Under the pieces are notes generated by a model, which did not search any database, was not told the DNA's origin, and saw only the letters and a program-made list of their open reading frames with translations. Position numbers and translations under genes: made by a program. Of a DNA stretch of 64,000 nt, positions 56,906 through 64,000 are shown piece by piece. Origin of the DNA: Maritimibacter alkaliphilus HTCC2654 (GTDB taxonomy: Bacteria > Pseudomonadota > Alphaproteobacteria > Rhodobacterales > Rhodobacteraceae); NCBI RefSeq assembly GCF_000152805.1, contig NZ_CH902578.1:1-64000 (forward strand), read 5' to 3'. The stretch's first letter is position 1. Each line of letters begins with the position of its first letter.

Positions 56906-57509
56906 ATGGGACTGAAGACCGTACTCATGGGAGGGCTGGCCGCACTCGCACTCACGGGTTGCGCCGAAATGAACATCGAAGAAGTGTTCTCGTCTAAGAG
57001 CAACGCCGATGTCGAACTGACGATGCGCTGGGACCATTCGCCGAATGGTGCTGCGTGGACCGCGACACATGAATGCGTTGGATAGCCATGGCACCAACCT
57101 GACCGCGATCATTCCGGGTGACATCGACACCTGGTGCCCCGGATACCGCACCGCGAACCTGGACGGACGCAAGGCGTTCTGGACCGGGCTTCTGTCGACG
57201 CTGGCCAAGCATGAAAGCACCTGGCGCCAGTCCGCCGTCGGTGGCGGTGGCCGCTGGTTCGGTCTGGTGCAGATCGCACCGTCGACCGCGCGGCTCTACG
57301 GCTGCGAGGCCCGGTCGGGCGAGGCGCTGAAGGACGGCAACCTGAACCTGTCCTGCGCCGTGCGTATCATGAACAAGACCGTGGCCCGCGACGGTGTGGT
57401 GAGCGCCGGTATGCGCGGCGTGGCCGCCGACTGGGGCCCGTTCCACACCCGCGTCAAACGCGAAGACATGATAAACTGGACCCGCGCTCAGAACTATTGC
57501 GCGAGCTGA
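56906..57509 (+). pseudogene. Frameshifted lytic transglycosylase (SLT-type lipoprotein)
   Basis: From the ATG at 56906 (GGAAAG upstream) the first frame has a lipoprotein signal, ALALTGC, and reads MRWDHSPNGAAWTAT before hitting TAG at 57083. The second part is one base out of frame: MNALDSHGTNLTAIIPGD, then LAKHESTWRQSAVGGGG with the catalytic Glu, RWFGLVQIAPSTARLYG and GVAADWGPFHTRVKREDM. Dropping one base near 57068 joins both halves into one normal transglycosylase of about 200 residues. So there is one extra base (or two lost), by mutation or sequencing error. Confidence 0.75.
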
Positions 57510-57535
57510 TCCCCGAATAATCGGGCAGTGAAGTC

Positions 57536-57568
57536 GGGCGCTCACCTGAAACGGGTGGGCGCCCTTTT
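57536..57568 (+). terminator. Intrinsic terminator after the transglycosylase gene
   Basis: GGGCGCTCACC (57536-57546) pairs with GGTGGGCGCCC (57554-57564) with one G-U pair, followed by TTTT (57565-57568). Confidence 0.8.
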
Positions 57569-57680
57569 CGTTCGGATTGCTGCCTGCGGGCGTTTCGACC
57601 GTCCGCGCGGCCCCGGGAGTGATCCATATCGCGCCCCCCGCGCGTATGCTCCGCAGAACACTCAAATATGTGGAGGACAT

Positions 57681-58418
57681 ATGCGTTTCGTTTCACTCAC
57701 ATTCGCCGCCGCCATGCTGGCCGCGCCCGCCGTTGCCGAAGATGTCGAATACACGGTCGATGGTGAGACCTTCACGGGTTATTTCGCCGCCGCCGACGCG
57801 CCCAAGGGCCTCGTCCTGATCGTCCACGATTGGGACGGCATGACCGATTACGAACGGCAGCGTGCCGACATGCTGGCCGAGATGGGCTACGACGCCTTCG
57901 CGCTGGATATGTTCGGCGACGACACCCCGACCGAGACGATGGATCACCGCATCGCGGCCACGGGCGCATTGTATCAGGACCGCGACCGGATGCGCAGCTT
58001 GATCGAGGCGGGCGTGGCGCAGGCCCGCGCGCAGTCGGACGCGCAGGGCATGGTCGTCGCCGGCTATTGCTTCGGGGGTGCCGTGACGCTTGAAATGGCG
58101 CGCAGCGACATGGCGGACATGGCGAACGGGTTCGCGACGTTCCACGGCGGTCTCGGCACGCCCGAGGGCCAGTCGTGGGATGGCGACGAGCCGCCGATCA
58201 TGGTGTTCCACGGTGGCGCCGATACGTCGATCACGATGGAAGACGTCGCGGGCTTCGCGACCGAGATGGAGGCCGCGGGCAACACCTATACGATCGAGGT
58301 CTACTCGAACGCGCCGCACGCCTTCACCGTCTTCGGCTCCGACCGCTATCAGGAACGCGCCGACACGGCGTCGTGGGAGGCGTTCAAGGGCTTCCTGTCC
58401 GAAAGCGTTTCGGGCTGA
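57681..58418 (+). CDS. Secreted dienelactone-hydrolase-family protein
   Basis: 245 residues from the ATG at 57681 (TGGAGGACAT upstream). A signal peptide (MRFVSLTFAAAMLAAPAVA) is followed by a DLH fold: VLIVHDWDGMTDYERQRADMLAEMGYDAFALDMFGD, the nucleophile Cys in VAGYCFGGAV, and the His in APHAFTVFG. The true substrate is not predictable, and export makes classic chlorocatechol breakdown unlikely. It has its own terminator downstream. Confidence 0.87.
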   Translation: MRFVSLTFAAAMLAAPAVAEDVEYTVDGETFTGYFAAADAPKGLVLIVHDWDGMTDYERQRADMLAEMGYDAFALDMFGDDTPTETMDHRIAATGALYQDRDRMRSLIEAGVAQARAQSDAQGMVVAGYCFGGAVTLEMARSDMADMANGFATFHGGLGTPEGQSWDGDEPPIMVFHGGADTSITMEDVAGFATEMEAAGNTYTIEVYSNAPHAFTVFGSDRYQERADTASWEAFKGFLSESVSG

Positions 58419-58445
58419 CAAGGCACGCCTCGTCGCGTTGCGAAG

Positions 58446-58479
58446 TGCACGGCCACCCCGACGGGTGGTCGTGCATTTT
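58446..58479 (+). terminator. Intrinsic terminator after the dienelactone hydrolase gene
   Basis: TGCACGGCCACCC (58446-58458) and GGGTGGTCGTGCA (58463-58475) form a 13-bp stem with one G-U pair and a CGAC loop, followed by TTTT (58476-58479). Confidence 0.85.
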
Positions 58480-58484
58480 CATGT

Positions 58485-59201
58485 TCAGCCGCCGCGCAGC
58501 GCCGTGACGCGGGCGAACAGGTCGTCGACATAGGGATCGGACACGTTCAGCGCCGACAGATGCGCGTGCACGTTGTCGAGATAGGCGAAGTTGGTGCCCA
58601 GAAGCCCCTCGGCGACGGCGATCATGCGGGCCTGCTCGTCCAGAGGGATACCGGGGCGGATATTCTCTGCCGCGTGGTCGGCGACGAACGACAGGGCCTC
58701 GACCGGGCCGTGATCGGTGGACATCATCGACCAGGTCGGCACGTAGCCCTCCGCGATCATCTCGCGCCGGAACAGCACGAAGGTCTCATGCTCGATCCGC
58801 TCACGTTCGATCCGGAAGACCAGCCCGTCGCAGCCCGCGCCCGCATCGATGCCCAGCATCAGGCCGGGTTGTTCGGGCGAGCCGCGCCCGCCGTCATCCC
58901 ACATGCAGAAGGTGCGCGCGAACTCAGGCGCATGGGCGCGGCGCACTTCGGCAAAGATCATCGCGGGGTCCCACATCAGTGAGCCGTAGGCAAAGACCCA
59001 GATGTCGTCGTCCAGATGCCCCTCCAGCACCGCGCGGCGGTTCGCCTCGCGCAGGTCATCGGGCGTGCGCCAGTCGGGGTCGCCGCCTGTGGCCAGAACG
59101 TGCCTGTGGATCTCGTCCACGTCGAGGTTACGAAAGAACGATTCCTCCGCCGGACGGATCTGGTCGCGCAGACCGGGGTGGTGACGGAACGGGTCGGTCA
59201 T
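58485..59201 (-). CDS. ChaC-like gamma-glutamylcyclotransferase
   Basis: 238 residues. DIWVFAYGSLMWDP is the family glycine-rich YGSL motif, and GLVFRIERERIEHETFVLFRREM carries the conserved Glu side. ChaC enzymes cut glutathione to 5-oxoproline and Cys-Gly in the cytoplasm. The start overlaps the NodZ-like gene stop by 4 nt. It is the last gene of the pepN/NodZ-like/chaC unit. Confidence 0.88.
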   Translation of the reverse strand: MTDPFRHHPGLRDQIRPAEESFFRNLDVDEIHRHVLATGGDPDWRTPDDLREANRRAVLEGHLDDDIWVFAYGSLMWDPAMIFAEVRRAHAPEFARTFCMWDDGGRGSPEQPGLMLGIDAGAGCDGLVFRIERERIEHETFVLFRREMIAEGYVPTWSMMSTDHGPVEALSFVADHAAENIRPGIPLDEQARMIAVAEGLLGTNFAYLDNVHAHLSALNVSDPYVDDLFARVTALRGG

Positions 59202-60223
59202 GGGCCGGGAAGCTCCCCGAACCCGGCGGTGCTGCCGTCGGGATTGACCAGTGTCAGGCGACCCGGATCGCCCCAGAGCGCGGCGGCATGGCAGAACAGC
59301 GAATGCCCCCCGACGATGCGCGTCGCGCGCCCGAGGATCGTCAGATCGACCAGCAACCGGGTCAGCCGGGCCGCGCGCACGTCGTCGTTTTCGCTTTCGC
59401 TCAGAAACTCGCGATGTGCACGGTCGGGCAGGTCGTCGGGCGACAGGGCCGTGCCGCCTGTCAGGTCGGCCAGCCTTTGCGCGGTCTCGAAATTGTCACT
59501 CAGACAGACCGTCTGGCCGTTCCCGGCGGCGCTGGCCCGATCGCGGGCGAGCGCGGCCACCGTTTCGAGGTAGGTGCCGAAGGCCGCGTCGGTGCCTTCG
59601 GTGCGCCCGTGGAGATGTTCGCCATTTCCGTGGCGCAGGTGCACGGCGACATAGGCGTCGTGCGGCACGGCGGCTTTGGCGAGTTCGACGATGCGCGGAT
59701 GCGGGGCGAAGATCGGCGCGATGCGGGGCAGGGACCGGGTCGGCTCCCGCTCCGGCACGACCGAATCCACATAAAGAAGGGCATAGGGGGCAAGCGCCCT
59801 TGGCGTCATCGCGTCATCGTCCCATCGGTCGATGAAATCCGCCGTCTTGAGGTCCGGAAACTCGCGCCCGGGGCGCTGGATCGCGTCCTTGCGCCCGACG
59901 ATGGCGGCGGAGGCTGGCGGATGCGCGTCTCCGGCCAGGGCCGCGTGGATCGGCGCATGGCCGAGCGACACGTCGAAATCGTCGGGCCAAGCCGGGACGA
60001 GGTAATTCGAGAAAAAGTCGGCCCCGTCGTCGCCCTTGTCGAACACGGTCCCTTTCGCCGTCACGACAAAGCGCGTGCCGTTCTGCCGGGCGAGCGCGCC
60101 GTAGACCGCCGACGAAAACAGCAGATGCCCGATCCCGACCGCCGAGACGGGCCGGTAGATGACCACCTTGTCCGGTTTGTCCGGCTGTGCGGTCCGGCCG
60201 AACAAGGACCGGAGCATCCGCAT
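59198..60223 (-). CDS. NodZ-like glycosyltransferase-fold protein
   Basis: 341 residues. VYRPVSAVGIGHLLFSSAVYGAL comes first, then VAVHLRHGNGEHLHG (about 193-207) and VCLSDNFETAQRL, which match the H-x-R-H-G-N-G and S-D motifs of NodZ-like fucosyltransferases. VGGHSLFCHAAALWG is near the end. It resembles the protein encoded at 37732-38730 in plan, but differs in detail. Donor and acceptor are unknown. It follows pepN by 4 bp and overlaps chaC by 4 nt, so the three are co-transcribed. Confidence 0.6.
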   Translation of the reverse strand: MRMLRSLFGRTAQPDKPDKVVIYRPVSAVGIGHLLFSSAVYGALARQNGTRFVVTAKGTVFDKGDDGADFFSNYLVPAWPDDFDVSLGHAPIHAALAGDAHPPASAAIVGRKDAIQRPGREFPDLKTADFIDRWDDDAMTPRALAPYALLYVDSVVPEREPTRSLPRIAPIFAPHPRIVELAKAAVPHDAYVAVHLRHGNGEHLHGRTEGTDAAFGTYLETVAALARDRASAAGNGQTVCLSDNFETAQRLADLTGGTALSPDDLPDRAHREFLSESENDDVRAARLTRLLVDLTILGRATRIVGGHSLFCHAAALWGDPGRLTLVNPDGSTAGFGELPGP

Positions 60224-60227
60224 CGCG

Positions 60228-62780
60228 TCAGGCCCCCCGGATGCGGCTTATCATTTCAGTCGTGTCCCGGCTGAGGCCGGGCGTGGCGAGAATACGGTCG
60301 AGCTGATCCGCGATCAGGCTCTGGCGGTCGCCATCGTACCGCTTCCACGTCTCGAACGCGCCGGACATGCGGGCGGTGATCTGCGGATTGATCGGGTCGA
60401 GCTTGATGAGCCAGTCGGCAAGCAGGCGGTAGCCCGACCCGTCCTTCTGGTGAAAGCCCGCCGGATGACCCGCGAAGGCACCGAAGACCGAGCGGAAGCG
60501 GTTCGGGTTCTTCATGGAGAAGGCCGGGTCCTGCGTCAGTCTCGTCACGGTCTCGGCCGCTTTGTCGGGGTCGGCATGGGCCACCTGAAGCATGAACCAC
60601 TTGTCCATGACGAGCGCGTCGTCCTGCCATTTGTCGCGGAACGTGGCCAGCGCCGCGTCGGCCTTGCCCGCATTCAGGAGGCAGGCCAGTGCGCCCAGCG
60701 AAAGAGTCATGTTGTCGGCCCGGTCGAACAGCGCCTGTGCCGCCTTGCCGCCGTCGAGGCGGGTGAGCATTTGCAGGATGCCATGCCCCAGCGCCCGCTT
60801 GCCCGCCTGTTCATGGGTCGGTGCGAAAGGTTCGGTCACCGTCATTTCCGACATGAGCCGGGGCAGCATATCCTGAAAGTATTCGGCGCGCGATTGCTTG
60901 AGCGTTTCGGTCGCGTCGTGGATCACGTCCGGGTCCGGGGTGACGCCGGAATCGAACAACGTCTGCGCCATGTCGTCCGCGCTCGGAATGGCGAGGGCGA
61001 GGGCGCGGAAGTCGGGGTCGGTGTGATCCTCGCGCAGGACCGAGGCGAGGGCGTCGAAATAGATCGCCTGCGGTGCGTCCTTGCCGGTGATGAGGGCCGT
61101 GAGCACTTCCTTGGCGAGCGAACGTCCCGCTTCCCACCGGTTGAACTCGTCCGTGTCGTTGGCGAGCAGGAAGGCGCGTTCCTGCGCGCTCGTCTCGCGC
61201 TCGAGGATCACGGGGGCCGAGAAGCCGCGCAGGATCGAGGGCACGGGTTTGGCGGCGAGACCGTCGAAGGTGAAGGTCTGGGTGCCTTCGGTCATTTCAA
61301 GCACCTGCGTCGCCACCACTTCGTCCCCGTTGGGGCCGATCAGACCGACCGCGATGGGGATGACGAAGGGTTCCTTCACCTCCTGACCGGGTGTGGGCGG
61401 GGTCGTTTGCGTGAAGGTCAGTTGATAGGTGCCGTCGTTCCAATTCTCGCTCACCCGCAGACGCGGCGTGCCCTCCTGCTTGTACCAGCGTTTGAACTGG
61501 CCGAGATCGCGCCCGGTCGCATCCTGAAACACCGTGAGCCAGTCGTCGATGGTGCAGGCCTGCCCGTCGTGGCGGTCGAAATAGAGGTCGAGCGCCTTTT
61601 TGTAGCCCTCGTCGCCCACGAGCGTCTTGAGCATCCGAATGACCTCGGCGCCCTTTTCGTAGATCGTCGAGGTGTAGAAGTTGTTGATCTCGACGAAGCT
61701 GTCGGGCTGCACCTGATGGGCGAGCGGCCCGTTGTCCTCACGGAACTGCCGCCCGCGCAGAGACAGCACGTCGGAGATCCGGCAGACGGACGGGGACCGC
61801 ATGTCGGCCGAGAAGGATTGATCCCGGAACACCGTCAGCCCTTCTTTCAGCGAAAGCTGGAACCAGTCGCGGCAGGTGATGCGGTTGCCGGTCCAGTTGT
61901 GGAAATATTCATGCGCGATGATCGCCTCGATCCGCTCGAAATTCGCGTCGGTCGAGGTTTCGGGCGAACAGAGCACGGCGGAGGTGTTGAAGATGTTCAG
62001 CCCCTTGTTCTCCATCGCGCCCATGTTGAAATCGCTGACGGCGACGATCTGGAAAATGTCGAGGTCGTATTCGCGGCCATAGACATCCTCGTCCCACTTC
62101 ATCGACTTCTTGAGCGCCTCCATCCCGAAAGCCGTCTTGCCCTCATCCCCCGGACGAACCCAGAGCTTCAGGTCAACGTGCTTGCCCGACATGGTGGTGA
62201 AGCTGTCCTCGCGCGCGACCAGATCGCCCGCGACCAGCGCGAAGAGATAGGCGGGCTTGGGCCACGGGTCGGTCCATTCCGTCCAGCCGTCGCCGGACCC
62301 GGTGGGGTTGCCGTTCGACAGCATCACCGGCTCGTCGCCCTCGATGCGCACCTTGAACGGGGCCATGACGTCGGGACGGTCGGGATACCACGTGATCTTG
62401 CGGAAGCCCTCGGCCTCGCACTGGGTGCAATACATGCCGTTGGACATATAAAGCCCTTCGAGCGCGGTGTTGGCGGCGGGGGCGATTTCGACCTCGGCCT
62501 CCCACACGAAGGGCGCGTCCGGCACGTCGACCTCGATGCCGCCCTCGACCTCGCGCGGCGTCACCGGGGTTCCGTCGATGCTTGAACTAATGTGCGTAAG
62601 CTCCTCGCCATGCAGGAAAAACCGCTTCGATACCGCGTCCGGGTTGGGGCGGAACGCGATGCGGGAGATCACGCGGGTGGCGTTCGGGGACAGCCGGAAC
62701 GTCAGGTCGACCTGATCCACCAGATAGGTCGGCGGGGTGTAGTCGGTCAGGTAGATCGTCTGCGGGCTCGCGTCTTTCAT
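60228..62780 (-). CDS. pepN: PepN, aminopeptidase N (M1)
   Basis: 850 residues, normal for the PepN group. The substrate-binding GAMEN motif is at 254-258, the zinc site HEYFHNW starts at His290 and the third ligand is Glu313 in LKEGLTVFRD. The C-terminal ARM-like domain is complete. It cuts neutral or basic N-terminal residues from peptides in the cytoplasm. It is the first gene of the minus-strand unit with the NodZ-like and chaC genes. Confidence 0.96.
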   Translation of the reverse strand: MKDASPQTIYLTDYTPPTYLVDQVDLTFRLSPNATRVISRIAFRPNPDAVSKRFFLHGEELTHISSSIDGTPVTPREVEGGIEVDVPDAPFVWEAEVEIAPAANTALEGLYMSNGMYCTQCEAEGFRKITWYPDRPDVMAPFKVRIEGDEPVMLSNGNPTGSGDGWTEWTDPWPKPAYLFALVAGDLVAREDSFTTMSGKHVDLKLWVRPGDEGKTAFGMEALKKSMKWDEDVYGREYDLDIFQIVAVSDFNMGAMENKGLNIFNTSAVLCSPETSTDANFERIEAIIAHEYFHNWTGNRITCRDWFQLSLKEGLTVFRDQSFSADMRSPSVCRISDVLSLRGRQFREDNGPLAHQVQPDSFVEINNFYTSTIYEKGAEVIRMLKTLVGDEGYKKALDLYFDRHDGQACTIDDWLTVFQDATGRDLGQFKRWYKQEGTPRLRVSENWNDGTYQLTFTQTTPPTPGQEVKEPFVIPIAVGLIGPNGDEVVATQVLEMTEGTQTFTFDGLAAKPVPSILRGFSAPVILERETSAQERAFLLANDTDEFNRWEAGRSLAKEVLTALITGKDAPQAIYFDALASVLREDHTDPDFRALALAIPSADDMAQTLFDSGVTPDPDVIHDATETLKQSRAEYFQDMLPRLMSEMTVTEPFAPTHEQAGKRALGHGILQMLTRLDGGKAAQALFDRADNMTLSLGALACLLNAGKADAALATFRDKWQDDALVMDKWFMLQVAHADPDKAAETVTRLTQDPAFSMKNPNRFRSVFGAFAGHPAGFHQKDGSGYRLLADWLIKLDPINPQITARMSGAFETWKRYDGDRQSLIADQLDRILATPGLSRDTTEMISRIRGA

Positions 62781-62893
62781 GGCTCACCTTTTCGGGAGGA
62801 TTTGAACAGTTTGCGTCGGGGCGACGTTAGTCCCCCAAGAGGCGGGTCACAACCACGTGCCGCCATGAGCCCATTGTCCCGGAGGACAAGACC

Positions 62894-63091
62894 ATGCCGA
62901 TGCAAAGTGTCAGACCGGAAAGCGATGCACCGCATAGCCCGGCGGACCGCCTCAAACCCATGCTCTACGCAAGTGCGCTCGTGATCGGTGGAGCGGTCGC
63001 GACCTATGCCTGGCTCGAAGCCAGCGACACCGATCTGATCGTGTTGCCGGAGGAAAGCCTGAACGCCGGGACGCGATCCCTTACGCCCTAG
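62894..63091 (+). CDS. Small single-helix membrane protein
   Basis: 65 residues. The start ATG is 8 nt after CCGGAGGAC, a good ribosome binding site. One membrane helix, MLYASALVIGGAVATYAWL, lies near residues 23-41; the tail is acidic then polar. No family was recognised. It could be real, given the start site and composition, but there is no further support. Confidence 0.5.
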   Translation: MPMQSVRPESDAPHSPADRLKPMLYASALVIGGAVATYAWLEASDTDLIVLPEESLNAGTRSLTP

Positions 63092-63194
63092 GCCGCTTGC
63101 ACGATCAGAGCGTTAACCAGTGCGCGGACAGGTCCGCCGGACAAGGGCCGTGACGGACGCTGGCCGCCTTACCAGAAATAATGGAGAACTTCAG

Positions 63195-63386
63195 ATGTCT
63201 GCACCCGATACCAGCCTCGAACGCGAAGAACGCCGCCACGCGCCGGCCCTTGTCGGCATCGCGCTGGCGGTTCTGATCGGTCTCATCATGGGGGCCGCGA
63301 TCACCTATGCGACCATCGACCGCGCCGATGCGCCCGCGGCGGCGAGCGAAGAGACGACCGACGCGACGGGCACGCCCGTGCAATAA
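63195..63386 (+). CDS. Small single-helix membrane protein
   Basis: 63 residues from the ATG at 63195 (ATGGAGAAC upstream). One membrane helix, ALVGIALAVLIGLIMGAAITYATI, is followed by a short acidic Ala/Thr-rich tail. No family was recognised. It is close to the previous small gene, which has a similar plan, and it has a strong terminator, so it is probably expressed. Confidence 0.55.
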   Translation: MSAPDTSLEREERRHAPALVGIALAVLIGLIMGAAITYATIDRADAPAAASEETTDATGTPVQ

Positions 63387-63408
63387 CGGGCGCAGCACGC
63401 GAACGACC

Positions 63409-63456
63409 CGTCGCCCCGGCCCGAGGCTGCCCCCTCGGCCGGGGCGACGCCTTTTT
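63409..63456 (+). terminator. Strong intrinsic terminator upstream of glcB
   Basis: CGTCGCCCCGGCC (63409-63421) pairs perfectly with GGCCGGGGCGACG (63437-63449); an inner GAGG/CCTC pair is possible, and TTTTT follows at 63452-63456. Confidence 0.85.
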
Positions 63457-63482
63457 CTCAAGCCTTTTCCGACCGCTTGTTG

Positions 63483-63508
63483 CCTATAGGAAACTTTTTT
63501 CCTATTGG
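63483..63508. promoter_or_regulatory. Inverted repeat in the glcB promoter region
   Basis: ATAGGAAA (63486-63493) and TTTCCTAT (63498-63505) are perfect inverted arms around CTTT; the outer CC/GG pair extends them with one mismatch. It lies 50 bp before the glcB start, within a stretch that could hold -35 (TTGTTG, 63477-63482) and -10 (CCTATT, 63501-63506). This suits a repressor or activator of the glyoxylate bypass. The regulator is not identified. Confidence 0.45.
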
Positions 63509-63557
63509 TGGCAAAGGGCTATGGCCCAACCCCGAACTCAATTCGTCAGGAGGCGCC

Positions 63558-64000
63558 ATGGAACGGCGGGTGCAGCAATTCGGTCTGAAAATCGCACCGG
63601 AAATCGCGTTGTTCGTCGAGGCGCGGGCCTTGCCGGGCACCGGGGTCAAGGTCGACGACTTCTGGCGCGGATTCGCCAAGATCGTCGAGGATCTGACGCC
63701 GAAGAACCGGGCGCTTCTGGACAAGCGGGAACAGCTTCAGGGCAAGATCGACGCGTGGCATGTGGCCCACAGGGGTGAAGCCTTCGATGCGCAGGCCTAC
63801 CGCGCCTTTCTGGAAGAGATCGGCTATCTGCTGCCCGAAGGCGATGATTTCCGGATCGAAACCGCCAATGTGGACCCCGAGATCGCGACGATCGCCGGGC
63901 CGCAGCTCGTGGTGCCGATCACCAATGCGCGCTATGCCCTGAACGCGGCCAATGCCCGCTGGGGGTCGCTTTACGACGCGCTTTACGGCACCGACGCGCT
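63558..64000 (+). CDS. glcB: Malate synthase G, N-terminal part
   Basis: The frame runs open to the window end (147 full codons). Features are [55 protein letters not shown] and [59 protein letters not shown], all typical of the first domain of malate synthase G. It condenses glyoxylate with acetyl-CoA. The ATG at 63558 follows CAGGAGGCG. The catalytic Arg, Asp and metal ligands lie beyond the window. Confidence 0.93.
   Translation, partial: MERRVQQFGLKIAPEIALFVEARALPGTGVKVDDFWRGFAKIVEDLTPKNRALLDKREQLQGKIDAWHVAHRGEAFDAQAYRAFLEEIGYLLPEGDDFRIETANVDPEIATIAGPQLVVPITNARYALNAANARWGSLYDALYGTDA

Noticed and set aside
57045-57509. The second half of the transglycosylase as an independent gene starting at 57045
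   Set aside because: It would lack the signal needed to reach peptidoglycan, has no ribosome binding site, and the lost N-terminus lies just upstream in another frame.
1-64000. Mobile elements, prophage, CRISPR arrays, rRNA or tRNA genes
   Set aside because: I saw no transposase or integrase, no regularly spaced direct repeats, and no tRNA-like or rRNA-like stretch in the gene-free gaps.

Overview
The window is one continuous stretch of GC-rich bacterial chromosome. Several things point to the order Rhodobacterales, most likely the Roseobacter group: the division/cell-wall (dcw) gene order with a DUF2484 gene just before murB, the alphaproteobacterial FtsZ tail ([10 protein letters not shown]), aerobic-type CobS/CobT, a J-domain protein beside bolA, and the Hint-domain protein. 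No rRNA, tRNA, CRISPR array, phage or insertion sequence was seen. I cannot name the species.

Region 1 (1-28.6 kb) is the dcw cluster: mraZ-rsmH-ftsL-ftsI-murE-murF-mraY, murD, ftsW-murG-murC, murB-ddl-ftsQ-ftsA, ftsZ, then bamD-recN. Many junctions are 4-nt ATGA overlaps. Passenger genes break the cluster. An antisense Hint-domain gene lies between mraY and murD. A DMT exporter lies between murD and ftsW. An aldo/keto reductase, a GNAT and an APC permease lie between murC and murB. lpxC, which I would expect between ftsZ and bamD in this group, is absent; that gap holds a terminator, a plausible promoter and a perfect DnaA box. A reverse-oriented three-repeat MraZ-type box lies upstream of mraZ. 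The ftsA-ftsZ gap looks like a structured, terminated transcript unit.

Region 2 (28.7-45.4 kb) is mixed housekeeping: an FAD-linked 2-hydroxyacid dehydrogenase, a ClC channel with a CBS domain, aminopeptidase P, cobalt chelatase subunits CobT and CobS (separated by other genes), and a NodZ-like glycosyltransferase. It also has an ECF sigma/RskA-type anti-sigma pair followed by a secreted fasciclin protein and an exported MsrB, which looks like an envelope-stress module. A small voltage-sensor-type K+ channel with a C-terminal zinc ribbon, the J-domain/BolA pair and a thioesterase follow.

Region 3 (45.6-64 kb) carries a succinyl-CoA:acetate CoA-transferase, YjdM, an AraC regulator divergent from an alpha/beta hydrolase, an aldo/keto reductase, a SleB-type cell-wall hydrolase and a xi-class glutathione transferase. 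An MFS carrier is divergent from a SatD-family gene, with striking GGGTCAAT/ATTGACCC repeats over the likely satD promoter. Then come gatB with an unusual 34-codon insertion, a frameshifted lytic transglycosylase, a dienelactone hydrolase, the pepN/NodZ-like/chaC operon and the start of malate synthase G, which has an inverted repeat in its promoter.

How the parts fit: region 1 makes the peptidoglycan precursors and the divisome. The fasciclin/MsrB module, SleB protein and broken transglycosylase also act in the envelope. Regions 2 and 3 otherwise serve general metabolism. The best candidates for something new are the SatD operator and its membrane partner, the gatB insertion, the Hint gene inside the dcw cluster, and the sigma-fasciclin-MsrB module.
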